Below are positions 40,426 through 49,096 of a DNA stretch of 64,000 nucleotides, one piece after another. The DNA is from Vibrio mimicus (GTDB lineage Bacteria > Pseudomonadota > Gammaproteobacteria > Enterobacterales > Vibrionaceae), in NCBI RefSeq assembly GCF_019048845.1, contig NZ_CP077426.1:605501-669500 (forward strand). The letters are read 5' to 3'. A program made the position numbers and the translations under genes. The stretch's first letter is position 1; every line of letters begins with the position of its first letter. A model generated the notes under the pieces. The model was not told where the DNA came from. It worked only from the letters and a program-made list of their open reading frames with translations, and searched no databases.

Positions 40426-41017
40426 CAATAAAACCTGAAAGTTCAGTCAGTTGTTGAGGATGAAGTGCCATTGGAGCCGCGACTTGTTGAGCCAATTCCG
40501 CGCCAGCGAGCAGAGCAATGATTGCCAGAGCAAACTCCAGCGCGGTGCCCGGCCCTTGGCTGGTGAGCAAATGTTGCGTGGCATAGTAACAGACGCGCTG
40601 ACGACTCAGACGCTCTGAGGGAATATGGTCAAAAAAGTTGGGGTGACAAGTCATGCGTGCGCCGACAAATTTCTGCTGTTTGGCGAAAACCAGTGCTGGA
40701 GTGGCGCAAATCGCCGCAACCAACTTGCCCTGTTGCTGGAAGGCATCCAGTAAAGTGAGTAGGTATTCACTACTGGCAAAGGCTTGTGCACCACCCACTC
40801 CACCGGGCAAAACCAGCGCATCAAAATCTTCCGCAGAGAGGGCATCCAGTGTTTGCTGTGCTGTCAGCCATACACCGCGTGAGCCTTTTACTTGCAAATC
40901 TTCGCCGACAGCCGCCATAGTGACTTGAAAGCCAGCTCGCACCAAAGTATCAACAATAATGACACTCTCCATTTCCTCGCTGCCGTTGGCAACGGGGACT
41001 AGAATTCGTTTGATCAT
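40412..41017 (-). CDS. yajL: DJ-1/PfpI family protein (YajL-like)
   Basis: The 201-residue DJ-1 superfamily protein has the nucleophile-elbow cysteine in AAICATPALVF (about residue 104) and the Glu of NGSEEMES near residue 15. YajL-type proteins protect against oxidative and carbonyl stress. ATG 41017 has GGAGAAAGGC in front; an earlier TTG lies inside it. The start overlaps the panE stop (ATGA), and the end overlaps csdA by 14 bases, forming a panE-yajL-csdA operon. Confidence 0.88.
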   Translation of the reverse strand: MIKRILVPVANGSEEMESVIIVDTLVRAGFQVTMAAVGEDLQVKGSRGVWLTAQQTLDALSAEDFDALVLPGGVGGAQAFASSEYLLTLLDAFQQQGKLVAAICATPALVFAKQQKFVGARMTCHPNFFDHIPSERLSRQRVCYYATQHLLTSQGPGTALEFALAIIALLAGAELAQQVAAPMALHPQQLTELSGFIDAQS

Positions 41018-41904
41018 GCCTTTCTCCAACTCTGCTCTAAGGTTTTGATTTGTTGATATAACTCGCTGTTTACTGGAGTTGCAACGCCATGCTGTTCGCC
41101 TTTACGTACTACGTAACCGGTAATAAAGTCTATCTCGGTTGGCCGTTGGTGGAAAACATCTTGATGCATCGAGGAGCGATTAGCCGCAGTCGCTCGGATG
41201 ACTTGATAAACCAAATCACGCAGTGCGGTTTCATCACAGTTCACCGCTTCTGCCTGCATAACGGCTGTAACCTCATCTAAAATAGCGGCGATGGTCGGCG
41301 CAAATTCAGGTACATCTAATGCTCCGTTTGAGCATTGATGAATAGCCGTGAGCGGATTGATCGCGCAATTCACCGCCAGTTTATGCCACAGAGCGTGTTG
41401 GATTTCTGGATTCCATGTCACTGGAGCGAGTGCGTGATTAAAAACGTCTGCGATAAAATCACAACGTGCACCGAGAGCATTAAAAGGACCCACTTGGGTT
41501 TGGCCTAAGCCAGTGTGGTGAACTTGGTTGACGGTGGTTTTGAGTGCACCGTGGGTTGTAGTGGCGAGCAGCACAGGAAAGTAGGCCAAAGATTCGCTTA
41601 TGGCTTCGACTGCGCCCATACCGTTGTGCATAAATAACAAAATAGTATCGCGATTCAGATGAGGTAGCAGAGGCAACAATGCCGCTTCCACTTGCCAGGC
41701 TTTGACAGTGATCAGCAGTAAATCGGCGTTGGCTAGAATCTCTAAACTTTGATTGCTGAACAGTACAGGCTCGCTATCGTCTAGCTGCAGCTCTAATGTT
41801 GGCTGAGATTGACGGCTCCATAATGCTACTTGGTGACCAGCACGATGCAGATGCAGTGCCCACAGAGAACCGACCGCACCCGGGCCAAGCACAACAATGT
41901 TCAT
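41014..41904 (-). CDS. panE: 2-Dehydropantoate 2-reductase
   Basis: The 296-residue NADPH-dependent enzyme reduces ketopantoate in pantothenate/CoA synthesis. It has the Rossmann motif GPGAVGSLWALHL at residues 7-19 and the C-terminal helical domain with KLAVNCAINPLTAI. ATG 41904 has GGGGA 7 bases upstream and gives the canonical MNIVVLGPGAVGS; the longer frame to 41964 would run into the ompK terminator. It is the first gene of a leftward three-gene operon. Confidence 0.9.
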   Translation of the reverse strand: MNIVVLGPGAVGSLWALHLHRAGHQVALWSRQSQPTLELQLDDSEPVLFSNQSLEILANADLLLITVKAWQVEAALLPLLPHLNRDTILLFMHNGMGAVEAISESLAYFPVLLATTTHGALKTTVNQVHHTGLGQTQVGPFNALGARCDFIADVFNHALAPVTWNPEIQHALWHKLAVNCAINPLTAIHQCSNGALDVPEFAPTIAAILDEVTAVMQAEAVNCDETALRDLVYQVIRATAANRSSMHQDVFHQRPTEIDFITGYVVRKGEQHGVATPVNSELYQQIKTLEQSWRKA

Positions 41905-41965
41905 CTCTATTCCCCAGCAGAAAACGTAATGCGCCAAGGATAGCGGCGAGAGCTTTGAAAGCAAT

Positions 41966-41994
41966 AAAAAATGGCGCGAAGTCGCGCCATTTTT
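41966..41994. terminator. Bidirectional terminator ompK / panE side
   Basis: The stem TGGCGCGA / TCGCGCCA with flanking A- and T-runs serves ompK on the minus strand (reads into TTTTTTATT). It lies 61 bases upstream of the panE start. Confidence 0.85.
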
Positions 41995-42042
41995 GCTGTT
42001 CAGACTCTTTTCCTTTTAGGAAGGAGCGTGCAGTTTTTACAA

Positions 42043-42843
42043 TTAGAACTTGTAAGTCACTGCTACGTAGTGACCAAAGCCAGTTGACTTGAAGCCATCA
42101 GAATCTTTGATACCGTAAACATCTTTGTAGCCTTTTAGGCCGTAACCCACAGCGAAACGATCTGAGTGCCAGTAGAGCCCGTTAAACATTGCACCGCCAC
42201 TGCTTGCTGTTGAGTACTCATCTTTCAGGCCAAATTGGTAATCAATGTAACCTTGGTAAGAGATGAATGAACCATTCTCGAAGAAGTAGAAAGGTTTGAA
42301 CCAGTTGGTAGAGATTTGGAAGCCGTTCCAATCTTTGCGGTTGCCATCATAAGTACCATATAGGTTCAGGCCAATTTTGCCTAGCCATGGAACCATTACA
42401 TCAGAACCTAGACCGATTTTTTGGTTGTTTACAGAAAATGGGTTAGTGTCAAAATCTGTACCATCCCATTCGAATAGAGATGCAACGTACACTTCTTGTA
42501 CTGGCCCGAAAGACATATCAACGCCAGTTAGTGCATCTAGAGACATACGCGGAGCGAACTTCATGAAAATTTTTGGATCGCCAACTTTGTCGCTGCTCTT
42601 GTTCGTTGCTAGGTTGAATACATCAACGTAACCGTACAGATCAAAGATGCCAGAACGACCGCCAAATTCCATCTCGAGGTAATCATGTGATGATTTACCT
42701 GGAAGTTCATCGAATGCACCCATTAGGTTAAATTGCATCCACTTGTAATCGTTTTTGTGGATATCGCCATCTGAGTAGTCAGCAGCCATAACAGGTGCTG
42801 AAGTCGCTGCTAATAGGCTCAAAGCAAGAAGTGATTTACGCAT
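42043..42843 (-). CDS. ompK: OmpK, Tsx-family outer membrane channel
   Basis: The 266-residue precursor has a signal peptide (cleavage after APVMA, about residue 20) and a Tsx-like beta-barrel ending with the aromatic KF terminus. Landmarks are YKWMQFNLMGAFDELPG, KIFMKFAPRMSLD and NLYGTYDGNRKDW. The family forms nucleoside-specific channels; in V. parahaemolyticus it is the receptor of phage KVP40. Two CRP-type sites upstream fit the control pattern of tsx. Confidence 0.93.
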   Translation of the reverse strand: MRKSLLALSLLAATSAPVMAADYSDGDIHKNDYKWMQFNLMGAFDELPGKSSHDYLEMEFGGRSGIFDLYGYVDVFNLATNKSSDKVGDPKIFMKFAPRMSLDALTGVDMSFGPVQEVYVASLFEWDGTDFDTNPFSVNNQKIGLGSDVMVPWLGKIGLNLYGTYDGNRKDWNGFQISTNWFKPFYFFENGSFISYQGYIDYQFGLKDEYSTASSGGAMFNGLYWHSDRFAVGYGLKGYKDVYGIKDSDGFKSTGFGHYVAVTYKF

Positions 42844-42969
42844 AAAGGGAACTCTCTATAAGTGTGTTGTGTATGGCGGCTGTTTAACGACAGCTCGTTC
42901 AACTGGCGGGCATAATAACGATAAAAATCGCAATTAAAAGTGATAAGAAGTGCAAAATTAAAGCTTTCG

Positions 42970-42985
42970 AGTGATGTTAATCACA
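42970..42985. promoter_or_regulatory. CRP site upstream of ompK
   Basis: AGTGATGTTAATCACA matches TGTGA-N6-TCACA except the first base. It lies 127 bp from the ompK start. Confidence 0.6.
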
Positions 42986-43039
42986 TCTTTGCGAATTGGT
43001 TTTGAACTTATTTTATATTTCATAAAATTGCATTTTTAT

Positions 43040-43055
43040 TGTGATTTTGATCAAT
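43040..43055. promoter_or_regulatory. Second CRP-type site
   Basis: TGTGATTTTGATCAAT has a perfect TGTGA half and a TCAAT half. It is centred 70 bp from the first site. Paired CRP sites are typical of CytR-controlled nucleoside genes. Confidence 0.45.
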
Positions 43056-43112
43056 TCTTGTGTGGGATTGCAAAATGTTTATCGTGATCGATAAACCAAC
43101 AAATTTGGTGAG

Positions 43113-43140
43113 TGATCGGTGAATAGACTCTTTTCGTATA
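43113..43140 (+). promoter_or_regulatory. ECF (RpoE/ChrR type) promoter of LON-domain gene
   Basis: TGATC (43113-43117) and CGTATA (43135-43140) are separated by 17 bases. The same elements at the same spacing precede the sigma gene at 43773. R. sphaeroides RpoE/ChrR promoters have TGATC in the -35. Confidence 0.65.
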
Positions 43141-43170
43141 CCAAAGTAAATTTATGAAGAGGGGTGAGTA

Positions 43171-43752
43171 ATGGAAGAGATTATGCTGTTTCCGCTTAGC
43201 TCTGTTGTGCTTCCTGAAGGGAAAATGAAACTGCGTATTTTTGAGCCTCGTTACCAGCGAATGGTGGCTCAATGTGGTAAAACTGGCCGTGGATTTGGCC
43301 TTTGTTTGTTCAATAGTAAGTCAAATAAAAATGCAAACGAATTATCTGAGTTTGGGACTTTGGTCAATATTGTTGATTTTGAAACCCTAAGCGATGGTTT
43401 ATTAGGGATCACAGTCGTGGGGATTCGTCGATTTGTGATTCGTAAAGTTCGGGTTGAATTTGATGGTTTACGTATCGCAACGGTTGAATGGTTACCTGAT
43501 TGGCCGAGCCAAGAATTGTTAACGAGGGAACGCTTTTTAGGTGAACAGTTGCAAGAAGTATATCGGCAGTTTCCACAAATCGGCGAATTACACAGCTTGT
43601 GTTTTTTCGATGATGTGAGTTGGGTCTGTCAACGTTGGCTTGAGCTACTACCTTTAAGTAACGATCAATTTGATGTATTAGTGGGACAAACAGATTGCCA
43701 TGCGGCCTTGGCTTTTTTGCAACGCACCATCGAATCGTATTTGGATACTTGA
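43171..43752 (+). CDS. LON substrate-binding-domain protein
   Basis: The 193-residue protein is a stand-alone Lon N-terminal (LON/PUA-like) domain: MLFPLSSVVLPEGKMKLRIF, FEPRYQRMVAQC, FGLCLFN and VGIRRFVIRK. It has no ATPase or protease part. Function in this family is unknown. It is preceded by an ECF-type promoter and by GAGGGGTGAGTA, and it lies directly upstream of the ECF sigma/ChrR pair, so a role in the same stress response is inferred. Confidence 0.82.
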   Translation: MEEIMLFPLSSVVLPEGKMKLRIFEPRYQRMVAQCGKTGRGFGLCLFNSKSNKNANELSEFGTLVNIVDFETLSDGLLGITVVGIRRFVIRKVRVEFDGLRIATVEWLPDWPSQELLTRERFLGEQLQEVYRQFPQIGELHSLCFFDDVSWVCQRWLELLPLSNDQFDVLVGQTDCHAALAFLQRTIESYLDT

Positions 43753-43772
43753 ATAAATTTGTTGGTTAGGAT

Positions 43773-43800
43773 TGATCTTGAGTGGTAACCCTGACGTATA
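43773..43800 (+). promoter_or_regulatory. ECF promoter of the sigma/chrR operon
   Basis: TGATC (43773-43777) and CGTATA (43795-43800) with a 17-base spacer duplicate the promoter at 43113. It implies autoregulation by the sigma factor encoded just downstream. Confidence 0.65.
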
Positions 43801-43843
43801 GGCTAGCAAGGGTGTCTGCGTGAGTCATAAAGGATGCGTTTCT

Positions 43844-44428
43844 ATGTTTAATCCATCACCTCATACGTTTGGTCGCCAAGAGTGGCTCGACTGTATGGAA
43901 CGAGTTAAAAGCAGAGATAAGCAGGCGTTTGCTCTGGTTTTTAGCTATTACTCGCCCAAACTGAAGCAGTTTGTGATGAAGCATGTCGGGAGTGAGCAGG
44001 TGGCGCTGGAGTTGGTTCAAGAGACCATGGCCACGGTTTGGCAAAAAGCGAGTTTATTTGATGGGCAGAAAAGCTCGTTAGCGACTTGGATTTACACTAT
44101 CGCACGTAATTTGAGCTATGACTTATTGCGGCGCCAAAAAGGGCGTGATGCCTATGTGCTTGCCGATGATCTCTGGCCTGACGAATATTGTCCTCCCGAT
44201 TTAGTTGACTACTACGCCCCAGAGCAAGATCTTCTCAAAGAACAAGTTAGGAAGTTTCTTGACCGATTGCCCGAATCTCAGCAGCAGGTGATTAAAGCGG
44301 TTTATTTAGAGGAAATACCACAACAGGATGTGGCCGATATGCTTGATATACCGTTGGGCACGGTGAAGTCACGTCTACGCCTTGCGGTCGAAAAGTTAAG
44401 ATTATCAATGGATGCGGAGTCTGTATGA
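43844..44428 (+). CDS. ECF sigma factor partner of ChrR (ECF11-like)
   Basis: The 194-residue sigma factor has region 2 (ALVFSYYSPKLKQFVMKHV, VQETMATVWQ, SLATWIYTIARNLSYDLLR) and region 4 (LPESQQQVIKAVYLEEIPQ, GTVKSRLRLAVEKLR). It resembles Rhodobacter RpoE, which answers singlet oxygen, and the neighbour is the cognate anti-sigma. ATG 43844 (MFNPSPHTFG) has AAAGGA 9 bases upstream; a GTG 8 codons earlier overlaps that site. The stop overlaps the chrR start by 4 bases. Confidence 0.88.
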   Translation: MFNPSPHTFGRQEWLDCMERVKSRDKQAFALVFSYYSPKLKQFVMKHVGSEQVALELVQETMATVWQKASLFDGQKSSLATWIYTIARNLSYDLLRRQKGRDAYVLADDLWPDEYCPPDLVDYYAPEQDLLKEQVRKFLDRLPESQQQVIKAVYLEEIPQQDVADMLDIPLGTVKSRLRLAVEKLRLSMDAESV

Positions 44429-45105
44429 GTTATCACCCGGATTATGCTTTGCTCGCCAATTACGTTGAGGGCGAATTAGATTGTGCGCATGGTCTTGCCA
44501 TTACTGCTCATTTAGAGATCTGCCCACATTGCCGCGATATCGTGCATGAAATTGAAGGCGAATTGGGTGAGCGGCTCAATCAGCAATCGGCACAGGCCGT
44601 AGTTTTGCCTGCAGAAGCTGATTGGCAACATATGTTTGATTCGATCGTGGCGTTACCTCAACACCCAGCTGCACCGATAACCGTAAAAACGTGCCCAACC
44701 TTGGTAAAGGTCAACGGTAAGCAGATCGCTATTCCCAAGGCGCTGGCTCGCCTTGTCAAACAAGAACAAGCGTGGCGCAGTTATGGCGGCAAAGTGTTTA
44801 GTTTACCTTTGCGATCAGAAGAAAATGTACGAATGAATCTGATGTATATCAGCCAAGGTGTTTCGATTCCCCAACATACTCATAAGGGATTTGAGTCAAC
44901 CTTGGTGCTGCATGGTGGATTCAGTGATGAAAACGGTCATTATGAAGTGGGTGACTTCATTCAGCATGACGGGCAAGTTTGCCATTCGCCTCGTACGCCG
45001 CAAGGGCAAGATTGTCTCTGTTTAACGGTACTGACTGAGCCAATGGTGTTTACCCAAGGGGTAGCGCGGATCTTTAACCTGTTTGGTAAAGGGCTCTATC
45101 CATAA
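44425..45105 (+). CDS. chrR: ChrR-type zinc anti-sigma factor
   Basis: The 226-residue protein has an N-terminal zinc anti-sigma domain (His4, His29, Cys33, Cys36; HLEICPHC) and a C-terminal cupin domain with His151, His153, Glu157 and His187 as probable metal ligands (PQHTHKGFE). In R. sphaeroides ChrR releases RpoE on singlet oxygen; from memory a ChrR homologue mediates blue-light response in V. cholerae. The start is coupled to the sigma gene (ATGA). Confidence 0.92.
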   Translation: MSYHPDYALLANYVEGELDCAHGLAITAHLEICPHCRDIVHEIEGELGERLNQQSAQAVVLPAEADWQHMFDSIVALPQHPAAPITVKTCPTLVKVNGKQIAIPKALARLVKQEQAWRSYGGKVFSLPLRSEENVRMNLMYISQGVSIPQHTHKGFESTLVLHGGFSDENGHYEVGDFIQHDGQVCHSPRTPQGQDCLCLTVLTEPMVFTQGVARIFNLFGKGLYP

Positions 45106-45126
45106 TTTGGGTTATGTCATGGAAAG

Positions 45127-45154
45127 TGAAAGGGAGCTGTACGGCTCCCTTTCA
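45127..45154. terminator. Hairpin between convergent chrR and ampG
   Basis: An 11-bp perfect stem TGAAAGGGAGC / GCTCCCTTTCA with 6-base loop. There is no long T-run on either side. Confidence 0.6.
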
Positions 45155-45186
45155 TCTAGACTTTTCCGCGAAGATAGACAAGTTCT

Positions 45187-46575
45187 CTATTGGACGATGT
45201 TATCTTCGGGTGTTGGATCTTCCTTATGCTGTTTGGCTTTTTCCAACATCAAGCTAAAGTCATGGCGCAGTGAATAGAGCATGATCAAGCTCGGGATCAC
45301 CATTACCGCGGTCAAAATAAAGAACAGTGACCAATCATTAAGGTAATCCGCTAATTCACCACTAAATGAAGCGATTGTGGTTCGTCCTAAGTTACCTAAG
45401 GAGGCAAGCAAAGCATATTGAGTTGCAGAAAATGCTTGCCCCGTCATTAAGGTAAGGAACGAAACGAATGCTACGGTAGAGAAGGCAGATGTAAAGTTAT
45501 CAACGACCAGAGTGGCTAAGAACAGATGTTCATTGGGGCCGACTTTCGCTATCCATGCAAACATCAAGTTGCTTGATGCCATGGCTATACCACCAATCAT
45601 CAGGCCACGCACAATCCCGAACTTGATATTGACCAGACTACCAAGCAAGGTGAATAAAATCGTGATTCCCCAACCGAGCAGCTTAGAGTAGTAGCCGATC
45701 TGCTCATTGCTAAAACCAATTTCTTTATAAAAGGCAATCGACATACGACCTAAGAAGGCTTCACCGATTTTGAACAGGAACACAAACAGCAGTAGTGTCA
45801 GTGCAACGCGAAAACCATTACGACGGAAAAAATCGATAAACGGCTCGAATACCGTGACGGTTAACCAACGAAGAATTCGATTGCTAACGATCTGTTGGTG
45901 GCGCTCTTCAGCAAGTTGCTGTAATTGATCCCGCTGGGTCTGTGGCTCCCCTACCAGCAAAGTAAACAGCATTAATAACCCAACCACTCCCGCCATAATG
46001 TAGTAAACCCCATTCCAACCCATGCTATCGGCATTCACGAACGCAAAATAGCCTGGCAGAGAGTACCCTGTCGACCAACCGATCACCGCCATTGCAGAGG
46101 CTTGGGGGAGCTTGCTCGATTCGCTTTTTGAGAAGGAATCAATTCGGAAAGCATCGATTGCCACATCTTGCGTGGCTGAAGCAATGGCAATCCCCAAAGC
46201 GAACAGGGAGGTGAGTATCAGATTGTTGGCTGGGTTAATGCCCGCGATCAGCAAAGTACCTATTAAAATGATGCACTGGCAAAAAAAGATCCAACTTCGG
46301 CGCTGACCAAGCATCGAGTGCAGAATGGGTAACTTGACTCTATCGACTAGCGGGGCCCAGAGAAAGTTAATCGCGTACACCGTAAATATACTGCCGAAAT
46401 AACCGATGGCAGCACGGCTGAGTCCGGCATCTTTCAACCAGCCAGTCATGTTGGAACCAATCAATACCCATGGGAAGCCGCTGGCACAACCCAGCATAAA
46501 TACCCAGAGCAAGCGTCGATCAAAATAGCTAACAATCAATTCTAGCCAAGAATGGGACCGGGGCTGTTGAACCAT
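45187..46575 (-). CDS. ampG: AmpG muropeptide permease
   Basis: The 462-residue MFS-type inner-membrane permease imports anhydro-muropeptides for cell-wall recycling. About 12-14 helices are visible, with family segments LWVFMLGCASGFPWVLIG, WAPLVDRVKLPIL, IASATQDVAIDAFRID and LMTGQAFSATQYALLASLGN. It acts downstream of lytic transglycosylases such as the mltA product in this window. It is downstream of ppiA on the same strand with a hairpin between. Confidence 0.92.
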   Translation of the reverse strand: MVQQPRSHSWLELIVSYFDRRLLWVFMLGCASGFPWVLIGSNMTGWLKDAGLSRAAIGYFGSIFTVYAINFLWAPLVDRVKLPILHSMLGQRRSWIFFCQCIILIGTLLIAGINPANNLILTSLFALGIAIASATQDVAIDAFRIDSFSKSESSKLPQASAMAVIGWSTGYSLPGYFAFVNADSMGWNGVYYIMAGVVGLLMLFTLLVGEPQTQRDQLQQLAEERHQQIVSNRILRWLTVTVFEPFIDFFRRNGFRVALTLLLFVFLFKIGEAFLGRMSIAFYKEIGFSNEQIGYYSKLLGWGITILFTLLGSLVNIKFGIVRGLMIGGIAMASSNLMFAWIAKVGPNEHLFLATLVVDNFTSAFSTVAFVSFLTLMTGQAFSATQYALLASLGNLGRTTIASFSGELADYLNDWSLFFILTAVMVIPSLIMLYSLRHDFSLMLEKAKQHKEDPTPEDNIVQ

Positions 46576-46609
46576 AACGAGTCCTTTATGAGAGTGATTA
46601 GGAAGATAG

Positions 46610-46635
46610 CCGCACTCCCGTTACTGGGAGTGCGG
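46610..46635. terminator. Hairpin between ppiA and ampG
   Basis: The 10-bp perfect stem CCGCACTCCC / GGGAGTGCGG has a 6-base loop but no T-run. It lies after the ppiA stop and 35 bases before the ampG start and may attenuate read-through. Confidence 0.5.
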
Positions 46636-46644
46636 TGAGGTCAT

Positions 46645-47193
46645 TTAAGGTAAGAGGGTGACTTTGTTGATGATGATAGGAGTAATAGGCACGTTTTGCA
46701 TCCGACCTTTATTTTGAGTAGGTTGCTGAGCCATTTTTTCAATCACATCAAATCCTTCCGTCACTTGACCAAATACGGCATAACCTGGGGGTTGGGTGGC
46801 GTAGTTCAAAAAGTCATTATCGACTAAGTTGATGTAGAACTGGCGAGTCGCAGAATGTGGATTTTGAGTTCGAGCCATCGCAATGGTCGCAGTATCGTTG
46901 CGTAAACCATTGCTGGCTTCATTGGCGATCGGGGCGTAGGTTGGCAGTTGGTTGAGGTTTGCATCAAAACCACCACCTTGCGCCATAAACCCAGGGATCA
47001 CTCGGTGAAATTGGCTGCCCACATAACTACCGTCATCCACGTAGCGTAAGAAGTTTGCTACCGAAACGGGAGCTTTCTCTTGATTTAGCTCCACGGTGAA
47101 ATTCCCAAGTGAAGTTTCTACTTCCACTTTAGGTCCCGCCCAAACACAACTGCTCAGCAGTGCTGTTGCAGCCCACAGCCATGACTTAGCCAT
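46645..47193 (-). CDS. ppiA: Periplasmic cyclophilin-type peptidyl-prolyl isomerase
   Basis: The 182-residue cyclophilin has a signal peptide (MAKSWLWAATALLSSCVWA) and the isomerase core FHRVIPGFMAQGGGFD with the catalytic Arg, then ATRQFYINL and YAVFGQVTEG. It folds exported proteins. ATG 47193 has AGGAG 7 bases upstream. It overlaps the end of the lipoprotein gene by 8 bases, so both are co-transcribed. Confidence 0.88.
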   Translation of the reverse strand: MAKSWLWAATALLSSCVWAGPKVEVETSLGNFTVELNQEKAPVSVANFLRYVDDGSYVGSQFHRVIPGFMAQGGGFDANLNQLPTYAPIANEASNGLRNDTATIAMARTQNPHSATRQFYINLVDNDFLNYATQPPGYAVFGQVTEGFDVIEKMAQQPTQNKGRMQNVPITPIIINKVTLLP

Positions 47194-47761
47194 TGAAACG
47201 CTCCTGCATGTAGCTTTGCAGCTCAGTATCGTTGGCAATCTCTTTCAATACCAAGTTAATCATGTCATTGAGTACGGTTTCGATTTCATCGTTGGAGGCG
47301 CTCAGCATACCAGTACGTTTTGCCGTACCTGCATAGCTTTTTACGAGCTTGCCTTTTGGTGTTTCTGCGGTGATCTCTAGTGTTACACTCCCATCCATCT
47401 CATTTTCAATCATAGAGTGTTTCACCGATACCAACAGCTCTTGGATTTCCAAAGTGATGGTGTTTTCGCTGTTTACGCTGAGGCGGAAACCTTGCGAGCC
47501 TAGCTGTTCTGCCAGCGCATTCTCTAAAGTGATGCGAACGTTTTGGCGTGGGTGAATCGGCTCAATATTGTTACGGCCACTATCAACTAAAGCTACATAC
47601 TGCGCAGAACGTACATCTTTACTCACCAGAGAAAAGCTACTGTTTGTCACAATTGCATTTTGGCTTAATGCTGCTTGAGGCGTTACGTTGATTTGGCTCT
47701 GCTGAGGAGCAGAACAAGCGGTAAGTAGAGCGATGGAAGCCGCAAGAACCAGTTTTTTCAT
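47186..47761 (-). CDS. YajG-like lipoprotein
   Basis: The 191-residue lipoprotein has MKKLVLAASIALLTACS with lipobox LLTAC (Cys about 16). The mature part resembles YajG family proteins (IEPIHPRQNVRITLENAL). The function is unknown. AAGGAATTAACC precedes the ATG. In E. coli yajG is next to ampG, and here it is separated from ampG only by ppiA, which supports the assignment. Confidence 0.8.
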   Translation of the reverse strand: MKKLVLAASIALLTACSAPQQSQINVTPQAALSQNAIVTNSSFSLVSKDVRSAQYVALVDSGRNNIEPIHPRQNVRITLENALAEQLGSQGFRLSVNSENTITLEIQELLVSVKHSMIENEMDGSVTLEITAETPKGKLVKSYAGTAKRTGMLSASNDEIETVLNDMINLVLKEIANDTELQSYMQERFNG

Positions 47762-47802
47762 GGTTAATTCCTTTCGTTTTATTGTGCACACAGCCGCAAG
47801 GC

Positions 47803-48933
47803 TTAAGATTTAATAGCTTGTAAGATAACAAATTTACTGTTGTTGGCGATCACTCTAACATGGCTTTTGCCAAACAATCTTGCCAGTTTTACATCGTAGC
47901 CGAGGTGACGATTGCCGATCACCCATAATTTCCCGCCTTTTTTCAGAACTTGCTTTGAGTCACAGAACATCTGCCAAGCAATGTGATCGGTAATCGTCTG
48001 TTGTTGATGGAAGGGGGGGTTACACACAATCATTGAGCTGCTTTGTGCTGAAAAACCATCTAAACAGTTGTTGGCGACACATTGGATATCCCGTTCACCA
48101 AGATTGTTGTGTAAGTTTTTTTGTGCTGAAGAGATCGCCATAAAGCTTTCGTCAACACAAGTGATCTTCGCTTGTGGGTTCAGTTGCCCAAGACGAACAG
48201 ATAGCACCCCGTTGCCACAGCCGAGATCAATAAAATCTTCTAGAGTCGGATCTGCTGGTAAATGCTCTAGGATAAATCTGGCTCCCAGATCTAAATTTTC
48301 ACCCGAATAGACATTCGGTAAATTAGTGAGAGAGATAGCATAAGGCTCAACGCTCCAGCGACAATCTTTGCTCACTTCAGGAATTGGATTCACAGTGGCT
48401 GAACTGAACACTAAACGGTGCTTTTTCCAAGCTAATGATGTTGTGGTCGCGCCTAAGTATTTTTCAAATAGGTTTAGCGTAGAAGTGTGGATCTCCTTTG
48501 CTTTGTTTACCGCAATAATCGGCGTACTAGCCGGAAGGGCTTTGCGCAGCTGGCTGAGGATCCAAATTAAATGGCGATTGCTTTTCGGTAGCTGTAATAA
48601 CACCACATCAGCATCGGCAGGGATTTCATCCATAGTGGTAAGGAGGTTCACCATAGGGAGCTGATTGTGCTGCAAATTGGCTTGAGTCGCTTGATGGGCA
48701 ATGTATGAGTCACTCATCATGCTGATTTTATGTTGTTTCGCAAACCAGCAGCTCAAGGCACCAAAGTGATCATTAATGATCACAACATGGCTATTTTGAG
48801 GTAGGCCAAGTTGTTCAACATGCTGGATGAGGTACTCATCGCCGGCATCCCAAGCTTGCAGGGTGTCATTATTGCGTTTCGGGAATCGATGAAGAGTGAG
48901 CGTCTGCTCAAGCAAAGTAAGCTCAGTTTTCAT
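47803..48933 (-). CDS. rlmG: 23S rRNA m2G1835 methyltransferase
   Basis: The 376-residue enzyme is a RsmC/RlmG-type protein with an inactive N-terminal methyltransferase domain and an active C-terminal one. The SAM motif is DFIDLGCGNGVLSVRL and the catalytic motif is VCNPPFHQ. ATG 48933 (MKTELTLLEQTLTLHRFPKR) is preferred to the longer frame from 48966. The N-terminal MKTELTLLE start, rather than an RsmC-like one, suggests RlmG. Confidence 0.88.
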   Translation of the reverse strand: MKTELTLLEQTLTLHRFPKRNNDTLQAWDAGDEYLIQHVEQLGLPQNSHVVIINDHFGALSCWFAKQHKISMMSDSYIAHQATQANLQHNQLPMVNLLTTMDEIPADADVVLLQLPKSNRHLIWILSQLRKALPASTPIIAVNKAKEIHTSTLNLFEKYLGATTTSLAWKKHRLVFSSATVNPIPEVSKDCRWSVEPYAISLTNLPNVYSGENLDLGARFILEHLPADPTLEDFIDLGCGNGVLSVRLGQLNPQAKITCVDESFMAISSAQKNLHNNLGERDIQCVANNCLDGFSAQSSSMIVCNPPFHQQQTITDHIAWQMFCDSKQVLKKGGKLWVIGNRHLGYDVKLARLFGKSHVRVIANNSKFVILQAIKS

Positions 48934-49096
48934 ATTGCTCGTGTTTCTAGTAAATTGACGGCGCATTGTCTCAGATGGCGATAAAACAGCAAACTAAAAC
49001 CTAGGTTTTTGAAATTTAGCCACACGCCAGACCTTCCATGGTCTATTCTCAATTTGTCATGTTGTCGACACACGAGTGTTCAACAAGGAAAGCAAT

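Larger units (their letters stand above)
42844..43170. other. Divergent gap ompK / LON-domain gene
   Basis: This 327-bp gap holds the ompK leader (AT-rich, with AGGGAAC and similar near the ATG), two CRP-type sites and an ECF-type promoter at 43113-43140. No small coding frame is supported. Confidence 0.7.
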
